Positions 1-10,267 are shown, counted from the stretch's first letter. The stretch is 64,000 nucleotides of DNA from Streptomyces sp. CB02056 (GCF_001905545.1 NZ_LIPD01000011.1:125495-189494); one strand, 5' to 3'. Notes: generated by a model not told the origin, from the letters alone. Translations and numbers: made by a program.

Positions 1-1
1 C

Positions 2-3000
2 GTGGTGGGCGAGCTGTACGTCGCCGGCGCCGGCATGGCGCGCGGGTACCTGGGGCAGCCGGGGCTGAGCGCCCAGCGCTTCGTGGCGGACCCGTACGGC
101 CCGGCGGGCACCCGCATGTACCGCACGGGCGACCTCGCCCGCTGGAACCGGGACGGCCTGCTGGAGTTCGCCGGCCGGGCCGACCACCAGGTCAAGATCC
201 GGGGCTTCCGGATCGAGCCGGGCGAGGTCGAGTCGGGGCTGCGGCGCTGCGCCGGAGTAGCGCACGCCACTGTCGTCGTCCACACCGTCCGGGAGGGCGA
301 TGTCCGTCTGGTCGCCTACGTGGTGACCGAGCCCGGCACCGGGTTCGACCCGTCCGCGATCGCCGGGGAACTGCGCGGGCGACTCCCGGAGTACATGGTC
401 CCCGCCCTGATCACGGCCGTCCCCGCGATACCCCTGACGCCGAACGGGAAGGTGGACCGGGCCGCGTTGCCGGCGCCCGACTTCGGCGCCCTGGTGTCGG
501 AGGGCGGCCGGGGGCCCCGTTCGGCGCGTGAGGCGGCGCTGTGCGAGGTGTTCGCGGAGGTGCTGGGAGTCGAACGGGTCGGGATCGACGACGACTTCTT
601 CGACCTGGGCGGCCATTCGCTGCTGGTGATGCGGTTGATGAGCCGCGTCCGTGAACGGCTGGCTGCGGAGCTGCCGCTGCGTGCGGTGTTCGAGTCGCCG
701 ACGGTGGCCGGGCTGGTCGAGCGGCTGGCTTCGGGTGCGGTGGCGCGGCCGGAGCTGGTGGCGGGGGTGCGGCCGGAGCGTTTGCCGTTGTCGTTCGCGC
801 AGCAGCGGTTGTGGTTCCTGCACCGGTTGGAGGGGCCGTCGGCGACGTACAACATGCCCTTGGGGCTGCGGTTGTCGGGTGTGCTGGACCGGGGTGCGTT
901 GGCGGCCGCGTTGGATGACGTGGTGGGCCGGCACGAGTCGCTGCGGACGGTGTTCGAGGAGGTGGACGGCGAGCCGTGCCAGCGGGTGCTGACCGGGGTG
1001 CGGGTGCCGTTCGAGGTGTCCGAGGTCGAACCCGGCGGTCTGGGTGGGGCGTTGGCGGGTGCGGCGCGGTACGCCTTCGACCTTTCGGTTGAACTGCCCA
1101 TTCGGGCATGGCTGTTCAGTACCGGACCGTCGGAGCACGTCCTGCTCATCGTGCTGCACCACATCGCGGGTGACGGCTGGTCCATGGCGCCGCTGGCCCG
1201 TGACCTGGCGGAGGCCTACGCGGCCCGGCTGGAGGGTGTGGCGCCCGGGTGGGAGCCGCTGCCGGTGCAGTACGCGGACTACACGCTGTGGCAGCGCGAG
1301 GTCCTGGACGAGGTGCGCGACGACCAGATCACTTACTGGCGCGGCCAGTTGGCGGAGCTCCCGCAGGAGGTGAGCCTGGCCGCCGACCGCGTGCGGCCGG
1401 CAGTCGCCTCGTACACGGGTGACGTGACCACCTTCGCCCTCGACCCGGACCTGCACCGCGCACTGGGCGAGCTCGCGCGGTCGTCGAACGCGACATTGTT
1501 CATGGTGCTCCAGGCGGCCTTGGCGGTGTTGCTGTCCCGTCTGGGTGCGGGGGAGGACGTCCCCATCGGTTCGCCGGTGGCGGGGCGTTCGGACGAGGCG
1601 CTGGACGATCTGGTCGGGTTCTTCGTGAACACGTTGGTGCTGCGGACGGATGTGTCGGGTGATCCGTCGTTCGCCGAGCTGGTGGGTCGGGTGCGTGAGG
1701 CGGGTCTGGGCGCCCTGGCGCACCAGGACGTGCCGTTCGAGTATCTCGTGGAGGAGTTGAATCCCCGGCGGTCGGCGGCTCGGCATCCGCTGTTCCAGGT
1801 GATGCTGGCCTTGCAGAACACCGAGCAGGCCCGCTTCGAGCTGCCGGGTCTGGAGGTGGCGGAGGAGCCGGTGGGCACGGGCGTGTCCCGGATGGACCTC
1901 ACGCTCAGCCTCGCCGAGGAGCCCGGCGGCGGGATGCGGGGAATCGCCGAGTTCGCGACGGATCTCTTCGACCGGTCCACCGTCGAGGGGTTCCTGGGCC
2001 GGTGGGTGCGGCTGCTGGAGGGGCTGGCCGCGCGGCCGGAACTGCCGGTCGGCCAGGTCGACATCCTCACGCCCGAGGAGCGGCACCAGCTGCTGTCGGG
2101 CTGGAATGACACCGGCCGGGACGTGCCGGCGACGACCGTGCCGGAGCTGTTCGCCGCGCAGGCGGCCCGGACGCCCGAGGCCGAGGCCTTGGTCGCCGGG
2201 GCCGCGCGGCTGAGCTACGCCCAGCTGAACGCCCGGGCCAACCGGATCGCCCACTGGCTCCTCGCCCAGGGCGTCCGACCGGGCGACACGGTGGCCGTGG
2301 CGCTGCCCAGGTCGGTCGAACTGGTCGCCGTGCTCCTGGCCACGCACAAGGCCGGTGCCGCGTACCTGCCGCTGGACCTGGACTACCCGGCGGAGCGCAC
2401 CGCGTTCATGTGCCGTGACGCGGAGCCCGCGTACGTGGTCGACGACCTCGACCTGATCAGCGGGCTGCTCGACGGGGACGGCGGTGACGCCACCGACCCG
2501 GCCGTCGAACAGCACCCCGGCCTTCCCGCCTACGTGATCTACACCTCGGGCTCCACCGGGCGCCCCAAGGGCGTTGTCGTCCCGCAGCGGGCCATCGTCA
2601 ACCGGCTCCTGTGGATGCAGGACGAGTACGGGCTCGGCCCCGACGACCGGGTGCTCCAGAAGACCCCGTCGAGCTTCGACGTCTCCGTCTGGGAGTTCTT
2701 CTGGCCGCTCGTCACCGGCGCCACGCTCGTGGTCGCGGAACCCGGAGGCCACCGGGACCCGGCGTACCTGAGCCGGCTGATCCAGACGGAGGCCGTCACC
2801 ACCGTCCACTTCGTGCCGTCCATGCTGGAAGCGTTCCTCGCCGACGAGTCCACCGCCCGCTGCACCGGCCTGACCCGGGTGATGTGCAGCGGGGAGGCGC
2901 TCCCGGCGGACCTGGCCGCGCGGTTCCACGACACGCTGCCCCACGCGGAACTGCACAACCTCTACGGCCCGACCGAGGCCGCGGTGGACGTCAGCTCCTG

Positions 3001-6000
3001 GCACAGCGTCGCCGACCCGGGGGTCGTACCCATCGGCCGGCCGGTCTGGAACACCCGCCTGTACGTGCTCGACGCGGCGCTGCGACCGGTGGCTCCCGGC
3101 GCCCCCGGCGAGTTGTACATCGCCGGAGTCCAGTTGGCCGACGGCTACCTGCGGCGGCCGGGGGTGACGGCCGAGCGGTTCGTGGCCAACCCCTTCGGCG
3201 CACCCGGCGACCGCATGTACCGCACGGGAGACCTCGCCCGCTGGACGGCCGACGGCGTCCTCCAGTTCCTCGGCCGGGCCGACCAGCAGGTCAAGATCCG
3301 GGGCTTCCGGATCGAGCCGGCCGAGATCGAGGCGGCTCTCACCAGCCATCCGGCGGTTCGCCAGGCCCTGGTCGTCGCCCGGGAGAACGCCCTGGTGGCC
3401 TACGCGGTGCCGGAGGAGGGCGCCGGGATCGACACCCGGCAGCTCCGGGAGCACCTGCGGGCCACCCTGCCGGACCACATGATCCCGGCAGCCGTCGTCC
3501 CCCTGGACCGGCTTCCCCTCACCCCGAGCGGGAAGGTGGACCGGGCCGCGTTGCCGGTGCCCGACTTCGGCGGGTCGGTGTCGGAGGGTGGCCGGGGGCC
3601 CCGTTCGGCGCGTGAGGCGGCGTTGTGCGAGGTGTTCGCGGAGGTGCTGGGAGTCGACCGGGCCGGGATCGACGACGACTTCTTCGACCTGGGCGGGCAT
3701 TCGCTGCTGGCGACGCGGCTGGTGAGCCGGGTGCGGTCGGTGCTGGGTGCGGAGCTGCCGTTGCGTGCGGTGTTCGAGTCGCCGACGGTGGCCGGGCTGG
3801 TCGAGCGGCTGGCTTCGGGTGCGGTGGTGCGGCCGGAGCTGGTGGCGGGGGAGCGGCCGGAGCGGTTGCCGCTGTCCTTTGCGCAGCAGCGGCTGTGGTT
3901 CCTGCACCGGTTGGAGGGTCCGTCGGCGACGTACAACATGCCGTTGGCGATGCGGTTGTCGGGCGCGTTGGACCGGGGTGCGTTGGCGGCCGCGTTGGAT
4001 GACGTGGTGGGCCGGCACGAGTCGCTGCGGACGGTGTTCGCGGAGGTGGACGGCGAGCCGTGCCAGCGGGTGCTGACCGGGGTGCGGGTGCCGTTCTCGG
4101 TGTCCGAGGTCGAACCGGCAGTTTTGCGCCGGGAGTTGGACGAGGCCGCGCGGTACGCCTTCGACCTTTCGACTGAACTGCCCATCCGTTCCTGGCTGTT
4201 CGGTACCGGTCCGTCGGAGCACGTCCTGCTCGTGGTGCTGCACCACATCGCGGGTGACGGGTGGTCCATGGCGCCGTTGGCCCGTGATCTGGCCGAGGCC
4301 TATGCGGCCCGGCTGGAGGGTGCGGCGCCGGGGTGGGAGCCGCTGCCGGTGCAGTACGCGGACTACACGCTGTGGCAGCGCGAGGTCCTGGACGACGTTC
4401 TCGACGGCCAGATCGCCTACTGGAGTGGTCAGTTGGCGGATCTTCCCGAGGAGGTGAGCCCGCCCGCCGACCGGGCCCGGCCGGCCGTGGCCTCGTACGC
4501 CGGCGACATGACGTCCTTCGTCCTCGATCCGGACCTGTACTGTGCCGTCGGCGAGGTGGCGCGTGCCCATGACGCCACGGTGTTCATGGTGCTCCAGGCG
4601 GCCTTGGCCGTGCTGTTGTCCCGTCTGGGTGCGGGGGAGGACGTTCCCATCGGTTCGCCGGTGGCGGGGCGTTCGGACGAGGCGCTGGACGATCTGGTCG
4701 GGTTCTTCGTGAACACGCTGGTGCTGCGGACGGACGTGTCGGGTGATCCGTCGTTCGCCGAGCTGGTGGGCCGGGTGCGTGAGGCGGGTCTGGGCGCGTT
4801 GGCGCATCAGGACGTGCCGTTCGAGTACCTGGTGGAGGAGTTGAACCCCCGGCGGTCGGCGGCGCGGCATCCGCTGTTCCAGGTGATGCTGGCGTTGCAG
4901 AACACCGAGCAGGCCCGGTTCGAACTGCCGGGTCTGGAGGTGGCGGAGGAGCCGGTGGGCACGGGCGTGTCCCGGGTCGACCTCACGCTCAGCCTCGCCG
5001 AGGAGCCCGGCGGTGGGATGCGGGGTGTCGCGGAGTTCGCGACGGATCTCTTCGACCGGTCCACCGTCGAGGTGCTCCTCGACCGCTGGGTGCGCTTGCT
5101 GGAGGCGTTGACCGCGCGGCCGGAGCTGCCGGTCGGCCAGGCCGACATCCTCACCTCCGACGAATACCGCGAACTGTCGCGGCTGGACTACGTCCTGGAC
5201 CGGAACCTCCGACTCGTGCCACGGGGTGTCGTGGGCGAGCTGTACGCCAGGGGCGCGGAGAGCGACCTGGCCGGCAGTGACCCGGAGCGCTGGGTGCCGG
5301 ACCCGTTCGGTGCGCCGGACGCGCGGATGTACCGCACGGGCGACCTGGCCCGCCGCCGGACCGACGACGGGCACCTGGAACTCGTCGGCCCCGCCGACCC
5401 GTTGGCCGCCGCCCTGGAGATCGAAGCCGTCCTGCGGACACTGCCCGGCGTCGCCGAGGCCGCCGTGGTGGTGGACGGCGAGGCGACGCGGTCGGTGGCC
5501 TATGTGGTGCCGCTCGTCATGAACCAGTTCTCCGTGTCGCGCCTGCACGAGGACCTGAAGCACCGGCTGCCGGAACACCGGCTGCCCGCGGTGGTCATGC
5601 CCGTCCCCGCCCTCCCGCTGACGGCGGACGGTGCGCTCGACCGGGCCGCCCTGCCCGGCCCCGACCACGTGCCGCGGGCGGTGCGGACGACGCGCTCGCC
5701 GCAGGAGGAGATCCTCTGCGGTCTGTTCGCGGAGGTGCTGGGGGTCGACCGGGTCGGGATCGACGACGGGTTCTTCGGTCTGGGCGGTCACTCGTTGATG
5801 GCGGCCCGGCTGGTGAGCCGTGTGCGGTCGGTGCTGGGTGTGGAGCTGCCGTTGCGTGCGGTGTTCGAGTCGTCGACGGTGGCCGGGCTGGCGGAGCGGT
5901 TGTCTTCCGGTGGTGTGGTGCGCCCGGAGTTGGTGGCGGGGGTGCGGCCGGAGCGGTTGCCGTTGTCGTTCGCTCAGCAGCGGCTGTGGTTCCTGCACCG

Positions 6001-9000
6001 CTTGGAGGGTCCGTCGGCGACGTACAACATGCCCTTGGGGCTGCGGTTGTCGGGCGCGTTGGACCGTGGTGCGTTGGCGGCCGCGCTGGACGACGTGGTG
6101 GGCCGGCACGAGTCGCTGCGGACGGTGTTCGCCGAAGTGGACGGCGAATCCTGCCAGCGGGTGCTGGCCGAGGCGCCGGTCCCGCTGGTGACGGTGGAGG
6201 TCGACGCCGACGGACTGCGCGACGCGATGGCCGAGGCCGCCCGGTACGCCTTCGACCTGGCGGCGGAGATCCCGCTCCGGGCGTGGTTGTTCGCCTCGGG
6301 CCCGTCGGAGCACGTCCTGCTCGTCGTGCTGCACCACATCGCGGGCGACGGTTGGTCGTTGGCGCCGCTGGCGCGTGATCTGGCGGAGGCGTACACGGCC
6401 CGGCTGGAGGGTTCGGCGCCGGGGTGGGAGCCGCTGCCGGTGCAGTACGCGGACTACACGCTGTGGCAGCGCGAGGTCCTGGACGAGGTGCGCGACGACC
6501 AGATCGCCTACTGGCGCGGCCAGTTGGCGGAACTTCCGGAGGAGGTGAGCCTGCCCGCCGACCGTGCTCGGCCGGCGGTGGCCTCGTACGCGGGAGGGAC
6601 GGCGTCGTTCGAGCTGGGCCCGGACCTGCACCGCGCACTGGGCGAGCTCGCGCGGTCGTCGAACGCGACGTTGTTCATGGTGTTGCAGGCGGGTCTCGCC
6701 GTGCTGCTGTCCCGCCTGGGTGCGGGGGAGGACGTCCCCATCGGCTCTCCGGTGGCCGGTCGCTCCGACGGGTCCCTGGACGATCTGGTCGGGTTCTTCG
6801 TGAACACGCTGGTGCTGCGGACGGATGTGTCGGGTGATCCGTCGTTCGCCGAGCTGGTCGGCCGGGTGCGTGAGGCGGGTCTGGGCGCGTTCGCGCACCA
6901 GGATGTGCCGTTCGAGTACCTGGTGGAGGAGTTGAACCCCCGGCGGTCGGCGGCTCGGCATCCGTTGTTCCAGGTGATGCTGGCCTTGCAGAACACCGAG
7001 CAGGCCCGCTTCGAGCTGCCGGGTCTGGAGGTGGCGGAGGAGCCGGTGGGCACGGGTGTGTCCCGGGTCGACCTCACCCTCAGCCTGGTCGAGGAGCCGG
7101 GTGGCGGGGTGCGCGGGGTCGCGGAGTTCGCGACGGATCTCTTCGACCGGTCCACCGTCGAGGGGTTCCTGGACCGGTGGGTGCGCTTGCTGGAGGGGCT
7201 GACCGCGCGGCCGGAACTGCCGGTGGCCCAGGTCGACATCCTCACCCCCGAGGAGCGGCACCAGCTGCTGTCGGGCTGGAACGACACCGGCCGGGACGTG
7301 CCGGCGACGACCGTGCCGGAGCTGTTCGCCGCACAGGCGGCCCGGACGCCCGAGGCCGAGGCCCTGGTCGCCGGGGCCGCGCGGCTCAGCTACGCCCAGC
7401 TGAACGCCCGGGCCAACCGGATCGCCCACTGGCTGCTCGCCCGGGGCATCCGACCGGGCGACACGGTGGCGCTGATGTACGAGCGGTCGGCGGACCTGGT
7501 GGCCGCGCTCCTCGGCGTCCTCAAGACGGGTGCGGCCTACCTGCCGGTCGACCCGGAGTTCCCGAGCGCCCGGGTGGCGCACATCCTCACCGAGGCCGCT
7601 CCCGCCCTCCTGCTCACCAGCGACGCCGTCGCCACGGGCGCCGGAGCAGGCGCCCTCGCGGAGCGCCCCTCCTCGGCGACGGTCGTCACCGACGCCCCCG
7701 ATACCGCGGCCGCCCTGGCACTGTGCCCGGACACCGACCCGGCGCCGGTCGCCGGTGCCGCGGACCCGGCGTACGTCCTCTACACCTCCGGATCCACGGG
7801 CGCGCCCAAGGGCGTGGTCGTGGAGCACGGGGCGCTGTCGAACTTCCTCGCCGACATGGCCGCGCGCTTCCCGCTGACCACCGGGGACCGCTGGCTGGGT
7901 GTGACGACCGTCGGGTTCGACATCTCCGTGCTGGAGCTCTGCCTGCCGCTGACCAGCGGCGCCACGCTGGTGCTCGCCGACCGTGACACGGCCCGCACGC
8001 CCGCCGCGCTCGCCGGTCTGCTCCGGGCCACCGGAGCCACCGTCATGCAGGCGACCCCCACGCTGTGGCGGGCCCTCGCCGACGAGCAGCCCGGGTGCCT
8101 CGACGGGCTCCGGGTCCTGGTGGGCGGCGAGGCGCTCCCGCCCGACCTCGCGCGGACCCTCGCCGCCCGCGCCGCCGAGGTCGTCAACCTGTACGGACCG
8201 ACCGAGACCACCATCTGGTCCACGGCGGCCGGCATCGCCCCCGGGGCGGCACCGGAGCGCACGCCCATCGGAACGCCGATCGCCAACACGCGGGTGCACG
8301 TCCTCGACGAGCGCCTCGGCCTGGTGCCGCCCGGCGTGGTGGGCGAGCTGTACATCGCCGGCGCCGGCGTGGCGCGCGGGTACCTGGGGCAGCCGGGGCT
8401 GAGCGCCCAGCGCTTCGTGGCGGACCCGTACGGTCCGGCCGGCACCCGCATGTACCGCACCGGCGACCTGGTGCGCCGGAACCGGGACGGCCTGCTGGAG
8501 TTCGCCGGCCGGGCCGACCAGCAGGTCAAGATCCGGGGCTTCCGGATCGAACCGGGCGAGATCGAGGTCCTGCTCCGGGAACAGCCCGGCGTGGCGCACG
8601 CCGTGGCGGTGGTACGGGAGGACCGGCCGGGTGACCAGCGGCTGGTCGCCTACGTGGTGCCCGACGAGCCGGCCGACGCGCCGCACCTCGCCGAACGCCG
8701 CGACCTCCGGGACGCCCTGCACCTGCGGCTGCCCGAGTACATGGTGCCGTCGGCCGTGCTCACCCTGCCCGCCCTGCCGCTGACCCCGAACGGCAAGCTC
8801 GACCGCCGAGCCCTGCCGGCCCCGGACCGGGGCGCCGCCGGCCGCGGGCCCGCCTCCCCCCAGGAGGCGGTGCTGGCCGGGCTGTTCGCCGAGGTCCTCG
8901 GGGTGGAGCGGGTCGGCGTGGACGACGGGTTCTTCGACCTGGGCGGCCACTCCCTGCTCGCCACCCGGCTGATCGACCGCGTCCGGGACGTGCTGGGCGT

Positions 9001-9886
9001 GGAGCTGCCGCTGCGCGCCCTGTTCGAGACCTCCGACGTGGCCGGGCTCGCCCGCCGCCTCGACGCGGACCACGACGGCTCGGCCGACGCCTTCGGTGTC
9101 GTCCTGCCCCTGCGGCCCCGCGCCGAGGGCGTGCCGCTGTTCTGCGTCCACCCGGGCGGCGGCCTGAGCTGGTCGTACGCCGGACTGCTGCGCCACCTGC
9201 CCGCGGAGGTGCCCGTCTACGGCATCCAGGCCCGTGGACTGTCCGAGCCGGACGACCTGCCGGGCAGCGTCGAGGAGATCGCCGACGACTACATCGCCGA
9301 GCTCCTCCGGCTGCGTCCCGAGGGCCCCTTCCCGTTGCTGGGCTGGTCGTTCGGCGGGGTGGTCGCCCACGCCATGGCGGCCCGGCTGCGGGAGCGCGGG
9401 TTCGACGTCCCGTTCCTGGTCCTCCTCGACGCGCAGCCCGCGCGGCCCAGGACCGCCGAGGAACTCGCCGAGGAGGCGACCCTCGACACGTCCATGGTGT
9501 ACCGGACGCTGCTGACAGCGTTCGGAGTGCCCGTCGGCGACGGGGAACCGCTCACGCACGCGCGGTTCACGGAGCTGGCCCGTGAACACCACGCGGCCGT
9601 GGCCGACTTCACCGAGGACCGGATCGCCGACGTCCTGCGGGTCATGGCCAACGACCTCCGGATCACCCCCGCCCACCGGCACACGCCGGTGGCGACGGAG
9701 GCCGTCGTGTTCGCGGCCACCCGGAAGGACCCGTCCGACCTGGTCACCCCGGAGATGTGGGCCCCGTACATCGACGGCCCGCTCGACCACCGCACGGTCG
9801 ACTGCGGCCACGCCGCGATGGCCGGCCCGGAGGCGCTGCGGGTGATCGGGCCGATCCTCGCCGAGAGGATGCGCCGGCTCTCCTGA
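2..9886 (+). CDS. Nonribosomal peptide synthetase, 5' partial: (A)-PCP / C-A(Ser)-PCP / C-truncated A-PCP / C-A(Gly)-PCP-TE
   Basis: The reading frame is already open at the window edge, inside the C-terminal subdomain of an adenylation (A) domain, so the gene starts upstream. Domains in order: A fragment to about residue 165; carrier protein with GGHSL (Ser206); condensation domain with HHIAGDG at 386; A domain with TSGSTG near 848; carrier Ser1234; condensation HHIAGDG at 1414; an A remnant at about 1719-1888; carrier Ser1931; condensation HHIAGDG at 2111; A domain with TSGSTG near 2595; carrier Ser2984; thioesterase with GWSFGG (Ser3116). Read by hand against PheA, the specificity residues of the first complete A domain are DVWHMSLVDK, which matches serine-activating domains such as EntF. 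Those of the last are DILQLGLIWK, a glycine code. The remnant keeps YRTGD but lacks the whole N-terminal subdomain and the A10 lysine (DGALDR instead of NGKVDR), so it should not activate an amino acid. The terminal thioesterase releases the product. Confidence 0.96.
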   Translation: MVGELYVAGAGMARGYLGQPGLSAQRFVADPYGPAGTRMYRTGDLARWNRDGLLEFAGRADHQVKIRGFRIEPGEVESGLRRCAGVAHATVVVHTVREGDVRLVAYVVTEPGTGFDPSAIAGELRGRLPEYMVPALITAVPAIPLTPNGKVDRAALPAPDFGALVSEGGRGPRSAREAALCEVFAEVLGVERVGIDDDFFDLGGHSLLVMRLMSRVRERLAAELPLRAVFESPTVAGLVERLASGAVARPELVAGVRPERLPLSFAQQRLWFLHRLEGPSATYNMPLGLRLSGVLDRGALAAALDDVVGRHESLRTVFEEVDGEPCQRVLTGVRVPFEVSEVEPGGLGGALAGAARYAFDLSVELPIRAWLFSTGPSEHVLLIVLHHIAGDGWSMAPLARDLAEAYAARLEGVAPGWEPLPVQYADYTLWQREVLDEVRDDQITYWRGQLAELPQEVSLAADRVRPAVASYTGDVTTFALDPDLHRALGELARSSNATLFMVLQAALAVLLSRLGAGEDVPIGSPVAGRSDEALDDLVGFFVNTLVLRTDVSGDPSFAELVGRVREAGLGALAHQDVPFEYLVEELNPRRSAARHPLFQVMLALQNTEQARFELPGLEVAEEPVGTGVSRMDLTLSLAEEPGGGMRGIAEFATDLFDRSTVEGFLGRWVRLLEGLAARPELPVGQVDILTPEERHQLLSGWNDTGRDVPATTVPELFAAQAARTPEAEALVAGAARLSYAQLNARANRIAHWLLAQGVRPGDTVAVALPRSVELVAVLLATHKAGAAYLPLDLDYPAERTAFMCRDAEPAYVVDDLDLISGLLDGDGGDATDPAVEQHPGLPAYVIYTSGSTGRPKGVVVPQRAIVNRLLWMQDEYGLGPDDRVLQKTPSSFDVSVWEFFWPLVTGATLVVAEPGGHRDPAYLSRLIQTEAVTTVHFVPSMLEAFLADESTARCTGLTRVMCSGEALPADLAARFHDTLPHAELHNLYGPTEAAVDVSSWHSVADPGVVPIGRPVWNTRLYVLDAALRPVAPGAPGELYIAGVQLADGYLRRPGVTAERFVANPFGAPGDRMYRTGDLARWTADGVLQFLGRADQQVKIRGFRIEPAEIEAALTSHPAVRQALVVARENALVAYAVPEEGAGIDTRQLREHLRATLPDHMIPAAVVPLDRLPLTPSGKVDRAALPVPDFGGSVSEGGRGPRSAREAALCEVFAEVLGVDRAGIDDDFFDLGGHSLLATRLVSRVRSVLGAELPLRAVFESPTVAGLVERLASGAVVRPELVAGERPERLPLSFAQQRLWFLHRLEGPSATYNMPLAMRLSGALDRGALAAALDDVVGRHESLRTVFAEVDGEPCQRVLTGVRVPFSVSEVEPAVLRRELDEAARYAFDLSTELPIRSWLFGTGPSEHVLLVVLHHIAGDGWSMAPLARDLAEAYAARLEGAAPGWEPLPVQYADYTLWQREVLDDVLDGQIAYWSGQLADLPEEVSPPADRARPAVASYAGDMTSFVLDPDLYCAVGEVARAHDATVFMVLQAALAVLLSRLGAGEDVPIGSPVAGRSDEALDDLVGFFVNTLVLRTDVSGDPSFAELVGRVREAGLGALAHQDVPFEYLVEELNPRRSAARHPLFQVMLALQNTEQARFELPGLEVAEEPVGTGVSRVDLTLSLAEEPGGGMRGVAEFATDLFDRSTVEVLLDRWVRLLEALTARPELPVGQADILTSDEYRELSRLDYVLDRNLRLVPRGVVGELYARGAESDLAGSDPERWVPDPFGAPDARMYRTGDLARRRTDDGHLELVGPADPLAAALEIEAVLRTLPGVAEAAVVVDGEATRSVAYVVPLVMNQFSVSRLHEDLKHRLPEHRLPAVVMPVPALPLTADGALDRAALPGPDHVPRAVRTTRSPQEEILCGLFAEVLGVDRVGIDDGFFGLGGHSLMAARLVSRVRSVLGVELPLRAVFESSTVAGLAERLSSGGVVRPELVAGVRPERLPLSFAQQRLWFLHRLEGPSATYNMPLGLRLSGALDRGALAAALDDVVGRHESLRTVFAEVDGESCQRVLAEAPVPLVTVEVDADGLRDAMAEAARYAFDLAAEIPLRAWLFASGPSEHVLLVVLHHIAGDGWSLAPLARDLAEAYTARLEGSAPGWEPLPVQYADYTLWQREVLDEVRDDQIAYWRGQLAELPEEVSLPADRARPAVASYAGGTASFELGPDLHRALGELARSSNATLFMVLQAGLAVLLSRLGAGEDVPIGSPVAGRSDGSLDDLVGFFVNTLVLRTDVSGDPSFAELVGRVREAGLGAFAHQDVPFEYLVEELNPRRSAARHPLFQVMLALQNTEQARFELPGLEVAEEPVGTGVSRVDLTLSLVEEPGGGVRGVAEFATDLFDRSTVEGFLDRWVRLLEGLTARPELPVAQVDILTPEERHQLLSGWNDTGRDVPATTVPELFAAQAARTPEAEALVAGAARLSYAQLNARANRIAHWLLARGIRPGDTVALMYERSADLVAALLGVLKTGAAYLPVDPEFPSARVAHILTEAAPALLLTSDAVATGAGAGALAERPSSATVVTDAPDTAAALALCPDTDPAPVAGAADPAYVLYTSGSTGAPKGVVVEHGALSNFLADMAARFPLTTGDRWLGVTTVGFDISVLELCLPLTSGATLVLADRDTARTPAALAGLLRATGATVMQATPTLWRALADEQPGCLDGLRVLVGGEALPPDLARTLAARAAEVVNLYGPTETTIWSTAAGIAPGAAPERTPIGTPIANTRVHVLDERLGLVPPGVVGELYIAGAGVARGYLGQPGLSAQRFVADPYGPAGTRMYRTGDLVRRNRDGLLEFAGRADQQVKIRGFRIEPGEIEVLLREQPGVAHAVAVVREDRPGDQRLVAYVVPDEPADAPHLAERRDLRDALHLRLPEYMVPSAVLTLPALPLTPNGKLDRRALPAPDRGAAGRGPASPQEAVLAGLFAEVLGVERVGVDDGFFDLGGHSLLATRLIDRVRDVLGVELPLRALFETSDVAGLARRLDADHDGSADAFGVVLPLRPRAEGVPLFCVHPGGGLSWSYAGLLRHLPAEVPVYGIQARGLSEPDDLPGSVEEIADDYIAELLRLRPEGPFPLLGWSFGGVVAHAMAARLRERGFDVPFLVLLDAQPARPRTAEELAEEATLDTSMVYRTLLTAFGVPVGDGEPLTHARFTELAREHHAAVADFTEDRIADVLRVMANDLRITPAHRHTPVATEAVVFAATRKDPSDLVTPEMWAPYIDGPLDHRTVDCGHAAMAGPEALRVIGPILAERMRRLS

Positions 9887-9894
9887 GCGGCGTG

Positions 9895-9974
9895 CCGGGG
9901 AACCGTCGGCCGGGGAACCGCGTGCCGGGGAACCGTGGGCCCGGGCAACCGCGGCCACGGTTCCCCGGGCCCGC
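9895..9974 (+). terminator. Short 15-bp-period repeats followed by a strong stem-loop after the NRPS gene
   Basis: CCGGGGAACCG occurs three times with a 15-bp period (9895, 9910, 9925). The last copy runs into an inverted repeat whose arms at 9935-9951 and 9958-9974 pair over 17 positions with one mismatch and a 6-nt loop. There is no T-tract, as is usual for Streptomyces terminators. It may terminate, or only attenuate, transcription into mbtH. Confidence 0.55.
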
Positions 9975-10012
9975 GGGGAGAGACCGGAGACCAGCTCCAG
10001 AAGTCCGTAGAT

Positions 10013-10046
10013 CCGTAGACGCAGAGATTTCCGTAGACGCAGAGAT
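10013..10046 (+). repeat. Tandem 18-bp-period duplication in the mbtH leader
   Basis: CCGTAGACGCAGAGAT is present twice, at 10013-10028 and 10031-10046, and a third partial CCGTAG lies at 10005. The second copy abuts the ribosome binding site (GAGG) of the mbtH-like gene. It looks like replication slippage; a regulatory role is possible but not shown. Confidence 0.6.
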
Positions 10047-10057
10047 GAGGACATCCC

Positions 10058-10267
10058 ATGACGAACCCGTTCGAGGACCCGGACGCCGGCTACCTCGTGC
10101 TCGTCAACGACGAGGGGCAGCACTCCCTGTGGCCGGCCTCCCTCGCGGTGCCCGGCGGCTGGGCGGTCGCCCACGCCGAGGACACCCGCGACACCTGCCT
10201 GGAGTACATCGACCGGCAGTGGACCGACATGCGGCCGCGCGGCCTGGCGGGGAGCATGCAGTCATGA
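10058..10267 (+). CDS. mbtH: MbtH-like NRPS accessory protein
   Basis: This 69-residue protein has the family signature from end to end: an N-terminal NPFEDP, the central NDEGQHSLWP, VPGGW, and a C-terminal WTDMRPRGL containing the conserved tryptophan. MbtH-like proteins bind A domains and are often needed for their solubility and adenylation activity. It lies downstream of the synthetase and can serve the A domains of this cluster, including the convergently encoded A-PCP protein. A GAGG ribosome binding site precedes the ATG. The stop overlaps the next start as ATGA, so the two are probably translationally coupled. Confidence 0.97.
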   Translation: MTNPFEDPDAGYLVLVNDEGQHSLWPASLAVPGGWAVAHAEDTRDTCLEYIDRQWTDMRPRGLAGSMQS

